This document shows positions 31,001 through 41,835 of a DNA stretch of 64,000 bases, piece after piece. The DNA is from Anaspis maculata. Taxonomy: Eukaryota; Arthropoda; Insecta; Coleoptera; Scraptiidae. Both the position numbers and the translations under genes were made by a program. The stretch spans positions 34,951,979-35,015,978 of the forward strand of contig OX421963.1 in NCBI GenBank assembly GCA_949128115.1, given 5' to 3'. A model generated the notes under the pieces. It did not search any database. It was given only the letters and a program-made list of their open reading frames with translations, and was not told where the DNA came from. Position 1 is the stretch's first letter; each line of letters starts with the position of its first letter.

Positions 31001-34000
31001 AATATCATCCCAGATAATCTTCCGGTATGAAGTAGAAAACAAACAGGCACCAGTGCAGAGAATCCGAAGTTTGGCCTGTCGGTGGACTCACCCCATCTTT
31101 TTGGTCAAATCGTGCAGAGTTTTGAGTTAAAATTAATTTTGTTTTCTAAAATCATTCAAAACCATGCCCACAGATGAGATATGGCGTGAAAAGGGACGAA
31201 AACCTATTTTTTGTGGATAACGGTCAAGTTTATGGTACACAAACTATGGACCTTTCCGCCTCGATGATATTAGTGTAAACGATCGCTCCGCCTCAAAATA
31301 CACACGTGAACAAACAATTGGTCTCGTTTTGGGAAACTATTGTTAAAGTTCTCACATTTTTCGAAAAACTGTCAAGATGCTGAAGGTACCAGAGCACGAG
31401 AACCTTCTAAATATCATCCCAGATAATCTTCCGGTATGAAGTAGAAAACAAACAGGCACCAGTGCAGAGAATCCGAAGTTTGGCCTGTCGGTGGACTCAC
31501 CCCATCTTTTTGGTCAAATCGTGCAGAGTTTTGAGTTAAAATTAATTTTGTTTTCTAAAATCATTCAAAACCATGCCCACAGTTGAGATATGGCGTGGAA
31601 AGAGACGAAAACCTATTTTTTGAAGATAATGGTCGATTCGATGGTACACAAACTGTGGAACTTTCCGCCTCATTTATATTAGTGTTAGCGATCGTTTCGC
31701 CTCAAAATACACACGCAAACAATCAATTGGCCTCCTTTTTGGGAACCTATTGTCAAACCTCTCACATTTTTCAAGAACTGTCAAGTTGCTGGAGGTACCG
31801 GAGCACGAGAACCTTCCAGTCATCATTCCAGATGATCTTTCGGTATGAAATTGAAAACTAACAGGCACCAGTACGGAGAATCCGAAGTTTGGCCTGTCGG
31901 TAGAGTCACTCCATTTTTTTGGTAAAATTGTGCAGAATTGTGAGTTGGAAATCAATTTTGTTTTCCAAAATCATTCAAAGCCATGCCCACAGTTGTGATA
32001 TAGCGTGAACAGAAATGAAAATCTATTTTTCTGTGGAGAACGGTCCAATTGATGGTACACAAACTGCGGACCTCTCCGCCTCATTCATATCAGTGTAAAC
32101 GATCGTTCCGCCTCAAAATACACACGCGAACAATCAATTGGCCTCGTTTTGGGAAACTATTGTCAAAGTTCTCACATTTTTCGAAAAACTGTCAAGTTGC
32201 TGAAGGTACCAGAGCACGAGAACCTTCTAGATATCATTCCAAAAATCTTCCGGTATGAAGTTGAAAACTAACAGGCACAGTACGGAGAATCCGGGGTTTG
32301 GCCTGTCGGTGGATTCACTCAATTTTTTTGGGCAAATTGTGCAGAGTTTGGAATTGGAATTCATTTTCGTTTTCCAAAATCATTCAAAACCATGCCCACA
32401 GTTGAGATATACCGTGAACAGAGATAAAAATCTTTTTTTTGTGGATAACGGTCAAATTGATGGTACACAAATTGTGGACCTTTCCGCCTCATTGATATCA
32501 GTGTAAACGATCGTTCCACCTCAAAATACCCACGCGAACAATCATTTGGCCTCATTTTTGGGAACCTATTGTCAAACTTCTCATATTTTCCAAAAACTGT
32601 CAAGTTGCTGAAGCTACCAGAGCACGAGAACCTTCTAGACATCATTCCAGATAATCTTTCGGTATGAAGTTGAAAACTAACAGGCACCAGTACGGAGAAT
32701 CCGAAGTTTGACCTGTCGGTGGAGTCGCCCCATCTTTTTAGTCGAATCGTGCAAAATTTTGAGTTAAAATCAATTTTGTTTTCTAAAATCATTCAAAACC
32801 ATGCCCACAGTTGAGATATGGCGTGAAAAGAGACGAAAACCTATTTTTTGAGGATAACGGTCGATTTGATCGTACACAAACTGTGGACCTTTCCGCCTTA
32901 ATGATATTAGTGTAAAGGATCGTTCCGCCTCAAAATACACACGCGAACAATCAATTGTCCTCGTTTTGGTAACTCATCGTCAAACTTCTCACATTTTTCA
33001 AAAACTGTCAAGTTTTTGAAGGTGCCAGAGCACGAGAACCTTCTAGACATCATCCCAGATAATCTTTCGGTATGAAGTAGAAAATTAACAGGCACCAGTA
33101 CGGTTAATCCGAAGTTTGGCCTGTCGTTGGATTCACACCATCTTTTTGGTCAAATCGTACAAAATTCTGAGTTGGGAATCAATTTTGTTTTTCGAAGTCA
33201 TTCAAAACCAGGCCCACAGTCGAGCCCACAGTTGAGATATGGCGTAAAAAGAGACGGAAACCTATTTTTTGTGGATAACGGTCAAATTGGTGGTACACAA
33301 ACTGTGAACCTTTCTGCCTCAATTATATTAGTATAAACGATCGTTTCGCCTCAAAATACACACGCAAACACTGATTTGGCCTCGTTTTGGTAACCTATTG
33401 TCAAACTTCTGACATTTTTCAAAAACAGTCAAGTTGCTGGAGGTACCAGAGCACGAGAACCTTCCAGACATCATTCCAGATGATCCTTCGGTATGAAGTT
33501 GGAAATTAACAGGCACCAGTACGGATAATTCGAAGTTTGGCCTGTCGGTGGAGTCACTCTATTTTTTTTGGTCAAATCGTGCAAAATGTAGAGTTGAAAA
33601 TTAAATTTTGTTTCCCAAAATGATTCAAAACCATGCCCACAGTTGAGATAAAGCGTGAAAAGAGACGAAAACTTATTTTTTGTGGATAACGGTCAAATTG
33701 ATGGTACACAAACTGTGGACCGTTCCGCCTCATTGATATTAGCGTAAACGATCGTTCCACCTCAAAATACACACGCTTATAATCAATTGGCCTCGTTTCG
33801 AGAACCTATTGTCACACTTCTCACATTCTTCAAAAATGGTCAAGTTGCTGAAGGTACCAGAGCACGAGAACCTTCCAGACATCATTCCAGATGATCCTTC
33901 GGTATGAAGTTGAAAATTAACAGGCACCAGTACGGAGAATTCGAAATTTGGCCTGTCGGTGGAGTCACTCCGATTTTTTGGTCAAATCGTGCAGAATTCC

Positions 34001-35770
34001 GAGTTGAAAATCAATTTTGTTTTCCAAAATGATTCAAAACTATGCCCACAGTTGAGATACCTACAAATAGCGTGAAGAGAGACGAAAACTTATTTTTTTG
34101 TGAATAACGGTCAAATTGATGGTACACAAACTGTGGACTCTTCCGCCTCATTGATATCAGTGTAAACGATCGTTCCGCCTCAAAATACACACGCAAACAA
34201 TCAATTAGCCTAGTTTTGGGGACCTATTGTCAAAATTCTCACATTTTTCAAAAACTGTCAAGTTGCTGAAGGTACCAGAGCACGAGAACCTTCCAGACAT
34301 CATTCCAGATGATCTTTTGGTATGAAGTTGAAAAGTAACAGGGACCAGTACGGAGAATCCGAAGTTTGGCCGGTCGGTGGAGTCACTTCATTTTTTTGGT
34401 CAAATTGTGCAGAATTTTGAGTTGAAAATCAAATTTGTTTCCCCAAAATCATTCTAAACCGTGCCCACAGTTGAAATATGGCGTGAAAAGAGACGAAAAC
34501 CTATTTTTTGTGGATAACGGTCAAATTGATCGTACAGAAACTGTGGACCTTTCCGCCTCAATGATATTAGTGTAAGCGATCGTTCCGCCTCAAATTACAC
34601 ACGCGAACAATCAATTGGCGTCGTTTTGGGAACCTATTGTCAAACTTCTCACATTTTTCGAAAAACTGTCAAGTTGCTGAAGGTACCAGAGCACGAGAAC
34701 CTTCCAGACATCATTCTAGATAATCTCTCGGTATGAAGTTGAAAACTAACAGGCACCAGTACAGAGAATCCAAAGTCTGGCCTGTCGGTGAATTCACTCC
34801 ATCTTTTTGGTCAAATCATGCAGAATTTTGAGTTGAGAATCAATTTTGTTTCTCAAAGTCATCCAAAACCATGCCCACAGTTGAGATATGGCGTGAAAAG
34901 AGACGAAAACCTATTTTTTGTGGATTACGGTCAAATTGATGGTACACAAACTGCGGACCTCTCCGCCTCATTCATATCAGTGTAAACGATCGTTCCGCCT
35001 CAAAATACACACGCGAACAATCAATTGGCCTCTTTTTGGGAACCTTTTGTCAAACTTATCACATTTTTCGAGAAACTGTCACGTTGCTGAAGGTACCAGG
35101 GCACGAGAACCTTCTAGACATCATTCCAGATATTCTTTAGGTATGAAGTTGAAAATGTACAAGCACCAGTTTGGAGAATCCGAAGTTTGGCCTGTCGGTG
35201 GAGGCACTCCATTTTTTTGGTCAAATTGTGCAGAATTTTCAGTTGAAAATCAATTTTGTTCATGAAAGTCATTCAAAACCATGTCCACAGTTGAGATATG
35301 GCGTGAAAAGAGACGAAAACTTTTTTTCTTTGATAACGGTCAAATTTATGGTACACAAACTATGGACCTTACCGCCTCAATGATATCAGTATAAACGATC
35401 GTTCCGCCTCAAAATACACACGCGAACAATCAATTGGCCTCATTTTGGGAACCTATTGTCAAACTTCTCACATTTTTCAAAAACTGTCAAGTTGCTGAAG
35501 GTACCAGAGCACGAGAACCTTCTAGACATCATTCCAGATAATCTTTCGGCATGAAGTTGAAAACTAACAACAGGCACCAGTACGGAGAATCCGAAGGTTC
35601 GCCTGTCGTTGGAGTCACTCCATTTTTTTTTGGTCAAATTGTGCAGAATTTTGAGATGAAAATCAATTTTGTTTTCCAAGACCATTCAAAACCATGCCCA
35701 CAGTTGACATGTGGGATGAAAAGAAATGGAAACCGATTTTTTCTTGTAACGGTCAATTGAAACTACAGTG
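28025..35770 (+). repeat. Tandem array of about 409-bp monomers, about 19 copies
   Basis: The landmark GGCCTGTCGGTGGAGTCACT (or variants) recurs near 28142, 28557, 29027, 29437, 29845, 30254, 30662, 31076, 31488, 31891, 32302, 32714, 33119, 33540, 33952, 34370, 34780, 35190 and 35600, a period of 403-421 bp. The exception is one 470-bp monomer with a 61-bp internal duplication (28860-28980). Conserved blocks include CAAAACCATGCCCACAG, CGATCGTTCCGCCTCAAAAT and GGTACCAGAGCACGAGAACC. Similar short frames of about 60-70 codons are read from many monomers, but the period is not a multiple of three and stops vary, so they are by-products. This is a satellite-like array. Confidence 0.9.
30742..31573 (+). 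repeat. Two adjacent identical satellite monomers
   Basis: About 420 bp starting at 30742 is repeated with an offset of 409 and I see no difference. The rest of the array differs by many substitutions. This is the mark of a recent unequal exchange or replication slip. Confidence 0.8.
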
Positions 35771-36300
35771 AAACGTCTTTTTCCAAGATAAATCTCGTTG
35801 TAGGTTGTACACATGTAATTTTTCCAATGGCTTCATCAGGACTGGCGTGACAGCGCATTCGGCTTTAAAATACAGATTTAAAGAGACAAACAACCTCAAT
35901 CAGATAACATCCTTTGGATTTTCTGAAATTTTGAATCTCTGACTGAACTACGAGTCAACAAAAAACACAAACTGACTCTTGCACATTTTAGTAACATTGA
36001 TTGAACGTGGGGTCGAATTTGCAGTCCCCAAAATTTGAATAAATCCTCTTCTACATTAATAGAAACGGTACTGTTTTTTTTTTCAGATTTTTTTCCTGGA
36101 AGACGGTGAGGTTTTGTTTTCAAAACAAAACTGTCGAAAATGGAGCAGAAGATGAAATTCATTGTTTTTTATACACACAATGTAGGTAATATTGGCGTAA
36201 CAGAGCATTCGGCTTTAGAAGTCAAAATACAGGTCGATAGAAGCATTCGGCCTCAATCAGAACCGGTTGATTTTAGCAAAAATTTGAATTATTTATTGAA
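35771..36300. repeat. Right flank of the array, degenerate related repeats
   Basis: 35846-35960 repeats the sequence found left of the array at 27877-27990. A third diverged copy (GCATTCGGCTTTAGAAG) begins near 36205. No gene is recognised. A 118-codon frame at 36140-36496 starts inside the repeat and is not called. Confidence 0.5.
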
Positions 36301-36930
36301 CGAGACAACAAAGGAGATGGTGACATGCAAATCATTGAAACATTATTTGGGTTTGGTTTTGAAGTTTACAATCTCCCCTTCTTTGAATTCAGTTTGGAAG
36401 TGTTTGCGTCCGGCCCGGCCTCTCTCAAATCATACATTGAACCTTGAGGAAGCAGAGTTTCAAACGAAAACATTCTTTCACAAAGGGCAAAGTTGAATGC
36501 TAATTGGTAAACTCCAGGACTATGTGGCCGAAGAACACCATTGGCTTGTACATGCTTCCACCATCATCAGCTTCTGCGTTCCTGATTCTAAGTTCCTGAT
36601 ATCTATTCCATCCCTTGAGCCCAAGTTGCGTGATTTCACGAGTTGTCCCCTACTGCTTATGCAACCAGTAATTGCAATGAAATAGAAATACCCCTTATTT
36701 CTGATACAAGCGACCGCACTCCACCGTTGTTGCTGTTCGACTGCTAACAAGCTGAATCGTCCCCAAATGGCTGAAATTGGTCTGGGGGCGCTGTTCCCTG
36801 CCTTGAGGCCATTGATACCATAAGATGTAAATTTAGGATCGCCTCTTTTGGCCTCATGAGGCCGGAGGATCGAAAATGAGGCCGAAGTATTTTATTGGAT
36901 GTAGGCTTTTGAGGTGGATGGATACTTTCG
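36301..36930. other. No gene seen
   Basis: Unique-looking sequence with short frames on both strands and no recognisable product. Confidence 0.3.
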
Positions 36931-36934
36931 TCAT

Positions 36935-37015
36935 ATATATATATACATATATATATGTTGTTACACATATATATATCTATGTGTATATATCATATATATA
37001 TATACGAGTATATAG
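36935..37015. repeat. TA/CATA microsatellite with partial dyad symmetry
   Basis: Alternating AT runs broken by GTTGTTACAC and GTGTATATATC. Several segments are self-complementary. Confidence 0.8.
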
Positions 37016-37019
37016 GCAA

Positions 37020-37473
37020 ATTTCTATCTTCAGCCCCCTCTCACCCAAATTTTGGAATTTCAAATAACACCACCTACCTTACGATACATCAAATCAAAGA
37101 GTATGAAATTCTCTGTCTGGAAAAAATATTTTTTAAACTTTTTACTCCAATTCAATAAAATTCTCTGGATGACCCATTTCATATTTTGGACCACTTAATT
37201 CTGTTTGGCTTAGTCAGCGTCATCGTAGATAGCATCAAAAAAGAAAATTTTCGGTGGAAAACGTGCTACCCATATTATAACAAGACACCACCTACTTTGT
37301 GATACACAAAATCAAATCAATAATTTTTTTTTGAAAATAAAGATAGAAGTCCGCCAATTTATGTTTTAGATGTCCCCCCTCGATATAAAAATCGACCTGT
37401 TTTTGGTCGAAGTCATCTTCACTAGGAATCGGGAGTTATTGCAGGTGAATAGTTTTCAAATGATCACCCTGTA
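37020..37473. repeat. Dispersed repeat, second copy of the 770-1324 family
   Basis: The order TTTCAAATA.CACC, GAAATTCTCTGTCTGG, GATGTCCCCC and AAAATCGACCTGTTT is shared with 1000-1324, ending in ATCACCCTGTAT in both. Confidence 0.65.
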
Positions 37474-37501
37474 TGTATAACCTACACGAACGAACTGTAG
37501 T

Positions 37502-37769
37502 CAGGGCCGGCTTTACAGCTTTTGTCGCCCAAGGCGAAGTTCTATAATGCGCCCTTTTATGAATGAAAAATTGCATCTTACGCGATTTTGTTTCCAAATG
37601 ATAACAATAATGTTGATAATAATTGAAAATTCCACAATTGTGAGTAAAAAAGCGCCGCAGGCGAAATTTTTTCGAGATAATAGAGAGATAAAGGGCGCTC
37701 AGGCGCCCCCCCCCCGAGTTTGGCGCCTGAGGCGGTCGCCTTGCTCGCCACACCCTAAAGCCGGCCCTG
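37502..37769. mobile_element. 268-bp hAT-type MITE with 8-bp duplication
   Basis: The inverted ends CAGGGCCGGCTTTA and TAAAGCCGGCCCTG are flanked by perfect 8-bp duplications ACTGTAGT at 37494-37501 and 37770-37777. An 8-bp duplication and CAGGG ends are typical of hAT elements. No transposase is encoded. It shares GCGCCGCAGGCGAAATTTTT with the element at 38824-39059. Confidence 0.9.
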
Positions 37770-37777
37770 ACTGTAGT

Positions 37778-38812
37778 TCGTGATTACCTACCCTTCTACA
37801 ACCTACCTACCTACCTGGCATCTCGTAGAGTCGTAGACAAAGGAAAGTCTTATCAGCTATCGTGATCCGTTTAAAATCGGTTACTTTTTCGTGGATGATC
37901 CCTATTTCCATTTGAAGTGAAGTCAAATTTTTACGCGACTCACTCCAGTTGCTGGTTCCCAACCTTTTTATTGTATTCGTGGTAGTTTTCACTCGAATGC
38001 GAATGGCTTTTCTACATTTGTGTAAGCTTTGAAAAATGATGGGGTCTTATGGCCCCGTGTTTTCTTTCACTGAAACTGATATGTGTGGTGCGAAGGATTA
38101 ATTGAACGATATTTGAGTCTGGTACCTACATAAATTTTGAATTTTCTGTAACGAAATCCACACGTATTAGGTACATACCTACATAGATATGAAAATGAAC
38201 ACGTCAGTGGCGCCGAACTCATAAAAAGTTACTATGGCGAAGAAAATTTTAGACCCCCCCCCTATTGCCACGCTACGGTCGGGCCGGTGGGCCCAAGAGC
38301 CCCTTATGCAGTTAGCGCTGAAGGCAAAAAAAAATCGGAATAATAATAATAATATTAACAATAATAAGCCAAAAAAGGGAAGCTGCTGACCAAATTGTCT
38401 ATAGATTTCATTATATTTTCAAATTTAGAAATTTTCGAAATTCTTAAAAATACCCCTTCTAGGAGCAGTTGGGAGCGAAATAATTCATGTACAACCCACC
38501 TAGATGACATGGGCTAAATTTCAAGTTTAAGAACTGTGGCAGAAAATATTGCTGCGTAGTTTGTGGGAAGAAGTAGGTAAGACCCTCTTGTTAAATTGGG
38601 CCCAAGTTCTATCAAGAGTAATGAACTAATAAATAGGGTGTAGTGACTGTAGTGTACAGTGCAGCGCAATGTAGCTAGGCACAAGAATCGAAAGTTTTTT
38701 GTGAGATCGTAAGATCGTGAGATTTTCCTAGTCCAGTTAGTTGCCTGTTGAAGTCCGTATGATCAAAATCATTTTGCCTCTAGTCTAGAGTGCTAAGGAA
38801 TTATTATTTTTA
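37778..38812. other. No gene seen
   Basis: AT-rich, with an AAT microsatellite at about 38340-38368 and no recognisable gene. Confidence 0.3.
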
Positions 38813-38823
38813 TACAGGGTGCT

Positions 38824-39059
38824 CAGGGGTGGCGGAAGAATATAATTATTGGGAGGCACAAGTGAGAGGAAAAGAAGTGCGAGCGAAGCGAGAAGCGCCG
38901 CAGGCGAAATTTTTTCAGAAAAGGGGCGTGATCATCATTTATAACATGCAGAAAAATTCTTTATCGAGAAAATTGGAGGGGCCAGGCCCCCTCAAGACTG
39001 GGATTGGGGGAGGCCATGACCCCCCTTGCCCCCCCCCCCTCCCGGTTCCGCCGCCCCTG
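38824..39059. mobile_element. 236-bp hAT-type MITE nested in another MITE
   Basis: The ends CAGGGGTGGCGGAA and TTCCGCCGCCCCTG are flanked by AGGGTGCT (38816-38823) and AGGGTGTT (39060-39067), an 8-bp duplication with one change. The intact host copy at 13818 has AGGGTGTT once, confirming the insertion point. Confidence 0.85.
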
Positions 39060-39258
39060 AGGGTGTTACACTTTTTTCGTCAATATTCTAGGAGATGGTA
39101 GAGCATCAAAAAATAAATGGACTTTCTGGAGAAAATTATTATCGGAAACGCATTATAACGGAGATAGAGGCTTTCAAAGTTGAGTTTTGGAAATGGTTTT
39201 TTGGTTATAACTCCAATTTCAAACACGGAATTTTGACCAAATTCACTACACAAAGTAA

Positions 39259-39433
39259 TGCTGGAAACATGCAGCAAAAATTGAAACTAAACTCTAACTC
39301 CTCTAACTCCAACTAAGAAGTTTGGCACCAGATTGGTTGATTCGGAACAGCAAGTCAAAATTTACCAATCAGATGGCTGGATTCTTAGTTGGAGTTGGAG
39401 TTTAGTTTTAATTTTTGCTGCATGTTTCCAGCA
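39259..39433. mobile_element. 175-bp MITE with TAA duplication, nested
   Basis: TGCTGGAAACATGCAGCAAA and its complement form the ends, and TAA flanks both (39256-39258, 39434-39436). The intact host copy near 14030 reads AAGTAAGCTAATGC without the insert. A 3-bp TWA duplication suggests the PIF/Harbinger group. Confidence 0.85.
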
Positions 39434-39457
39434 TAAGTTGATGCATACCTACAAACA

Positions 39458-39962
39458 TTTATTCGGATTCAGTGTACCTAATAATCTTAATATCTAATGA
39501 TTTGCTGGGTAAATCTCTCTTCCTCTTCTTTTTCTCCCTCTTTCCTCTTTTCTTTTTTTCGTTTCTTCTTTTCCTTTTTTTCCTTTCCACACCCCCCCCC
39601 CCTAATTTTGAGGTATGGCGAGCGCCACAAAAAAGGGTCTATTCGGCGCCACTGGAACACGTCATGCTATGCAGTGTTGACGTTACGACTTACCACGTAC
39701 CCACAAGACCTGCAAGACCATGCAAGACCACAGTGCAGCTCAGACGCTCCTCGATTGAAAAAGTAGAACGTGAAAGGTTTCCACGAATATATCTAGCAAC
39801 AAGGAAAACTCGAGGATAAAACAAAAATATACCTAATCTTTCATTCATTAGTATTATCTGAAACATTCTTTATATTCGTTATCTCGCTAGAACTACAGAG
39901 TTATTGTGTACTTCACGAGTCTCAACGGAAGAGTAAGTACATAGTATAAAATTTCCTTTTTC
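39458..39962. other. Downstream of the three-exon gene; no other gene seen
   Basis: A C/T-rich stretch at about 39515-39605 includes a run of C. Plus-strand frames here are low complexity. Confidence 0.3.
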
Positions 39963-39968
39963 TTTATT
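39963..39968 (-). terminator. Poly(A) signal of the three-exon gene
   Basis: AATAAA on the minus strand (TTTATT on plus) lies 62 bp past the stop codon at 40030-40032, in the expected position. Confidence 0.6.
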
Positions 39969-40029
39969 AGTTCTCTTTCTATAAAAGTAGTCTTGATACG
40001 CAAAATAGTCTTCTATAAAAACGATAAAT

Positions 40030-40378
40030 CTATGGCTTGTCTTCTTCCGACGAAGGTTGAGTTTCGGGCGGGGTGTCTTTCCTCCTAAGGCGGTACTCGG
40101 TGGGGGTCAACATGCCCCTGAGAATTGTATCGTAAGACACTTTGATGCCTTTATCGGTCATTTTGCAGTACATTTCCCAGCACTGCTGCTCTTTATTCGA
40201 GCCAAATTTTGGTTGTGCGTCATTTTCTTCGTTTTTGTCCTTTCCCGAGGGCGAATTTTTGGGATCTGCTTCGAGTTCGGGCTCCGTAGCAGCAGGTTTC
40301 GACTTGATATTCACTGTCATTTCTTGAGGTTCCGCAGGTTCGGCATCGGGTAGTCCTTTGTTTTCGATTTTAGAACAA
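40030..40378 (-). CDS. Unknown three-exon protein, last coding exon
   Basis: This exon completes a codon begun in the previous exon and adds 115 residues to a TAG at 40032-40030. It starts after TTTGTTTCTAG. The first half is acidic and disordered (Pro, Glu, Lys, Asn). The segment starting EQQCWEMYCKMTDKG (about residues 499-536 of the whole protein) is compact, with aromatic and hydrophobic residues and the phrase LRGMLTPTEYR, and looks like a conserved short domain. I cannot name its family. The frame open before the internal ATG at 40320 reaches the acceptor without a stop, and the phase (2) fits the exon at 43578-43785 exactly. A good poly(A) signal follows. Confidence 0.7.
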
Positions 40379-41374
40379 CTAGAAACAAAGTATAATAATT
40401 AATGGATGTTATTGGAAACTGAGTTGACCAAGAAAAAACTCGAGAAAAAACTTAGATCATATTGCTTAAAACTATTGGTTTTTATGTTTGATATTCGGTC
40501 TCGTGTAGGCTTACGCCCTTATGCCTGTTTATTGTTAAGCCTTGCCCTCGGCCCTGCCAGACGCAGTGGCGGAGGCTAGGTATTTGTGGCTTTTTTTTCG
40601 TAATTTTTTCCTCGTTTTTCCTAGCAAAATGTTCCTAAATCTTCAATAATCTTCCGAACAGTTCAACTTACCGAATTAATTCTTTCGTTAATCGAATATT
40701 GTCTGTTTCGGCTCGATACCTGACGACATTTGAGGACGATCGGTCAAATATAAACAATTTTCAACAATAATAAATATGCACCGGTTGCGAAACTCGTGTA
40801 AGATACCGACGCACGAATATTCACTGCAGTTCCTAACCTCTCATCAGTTATTCGTATCATTGTATCTGATAATCAAGCTATTGGCTAATTTTGTTTTAAA
40901 TTCAAGTACTTACACATTAGTCCGGCGGCTTGGGTGATGAATCGTGCACTTTCTGCCAAAAGCAGGATCATGCTATTATTGTGTTCTATGGTCCTAACGG
41001 AAATTTTTTAGGTTGCAGGTTTTAGGTTGCAGGTTTTGCTATCTCACTTTATTGAAAACCTCTATTAATTCAATTTTGTATTCTGCGATTTATTTCTGAT
41101 GTTTTAAGAGGTTGAAGCTCTTTTCAGTTCCACCTTGGGGGTCCCGGGGGACTATTTAGGAGTGGGCCTCACCTTAATTTGGGCCCAATAAAGCTTTCAA
41201 GTTGAAAATTATTTCGATGATCATTAGTTTTGAAGTATTTTAAGCACAAAAATCATGTATTCAATGTTCTTTTTGATTTCAAAAGCTTATACATTTTATT
41301 TATCGAAAAAAACGTTAAATTTTTGAGTTGAGTCTTTTCGGCAAATTCCAGCCTTGACCGACAAATCATTCGCA

Positions 41375-41392
41375 GGGGGGGGGGGGGGGGGG
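41375..41392 (+). repeat. Run of 18 G
   Basis: An uninterrupted G18 tract in otherwise AT-rich intronic DNA. It could form G-quadruplex-like structures, or its length may be an assembly error. Confidence 0.85.
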
Positions 41393-41708
41393 TGAAAAAG
41401 TCTATCGGGTTTTCGTATATTCTGTCAAGCTCTCGAAGCACGGCATCTCCGCCAATTGTGCACAAATATGTGTCTTATTCGTGCGTTGTGGTCTGCATAA
41501 AAACTTAATTGTTTTAATTTTTAAATAAGATAAATTTCAGTGCAAACCCCGTTTTAGTGACTTCCGCTAGGCAAATGTCATCTCAGATTTTTCCTGAACT
41601 ATTTCTACGATTTGGATTATACAAAGGAATAATCGAAAGAAAAACCCTAGATACCCCATATCGTTTTATGACGATCTATGAAGTTTTTTCGAAATTCTAA
41701 ATACTTTT

Positions 41709-41835
41709 GTACGATTGCGGCCAAATTAAAGTGGACGACAATGTCAACGAGTTGGCTTGCTGTCATGCGACGTTCAGGCCAGAATCCTGAGAAATCTGTC
41801 AACTGTCGTCCACTTTAAAAAGTCCGCAACGGTAC
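41709..41835. mobile_element. Short MITE, copy 2 of the 14714 family
   Basis: GTACGATTGCGGCCAAATTA and the complementary right end, with the same core TGGCTTGCTGTCATGCGACG as 14714-14841. About 90% identical by eye. Confidence 0.75.

Larger units (their letters stand above)
38813..39457. mobile_element. TACAGGGTGTTACAC-type MITE, broken by two insertions
   Basis: TACAGGGTG (38813) continues at 39060 as AGGGTGTTACACTTTTTTCG and matches the intact copy at 13818. A hAT MITE (38824-39059) and another MITE (39259-39433) interrupt it. TA precedes the left end. The right end is lost after about 39457. Confidence 0.8.

Noticed and set aside
28139..35760. Repeated 60-70-codon frames (for example NFELKINFVSQNHSKPCPQ)
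   Set aside because: They recur only because the DNA is a 409-bp tandem repeat. The period is not a multiple of three, and starts, stops and frame differ between monomers. The array is also not CRISPR: monomers are far too long and there are no spacers.
36140..36496. 118-codon plus-strand frame
   Set aside because: It starts inside the degenerate flank of the satellite and has no recognisable domain or splice context.
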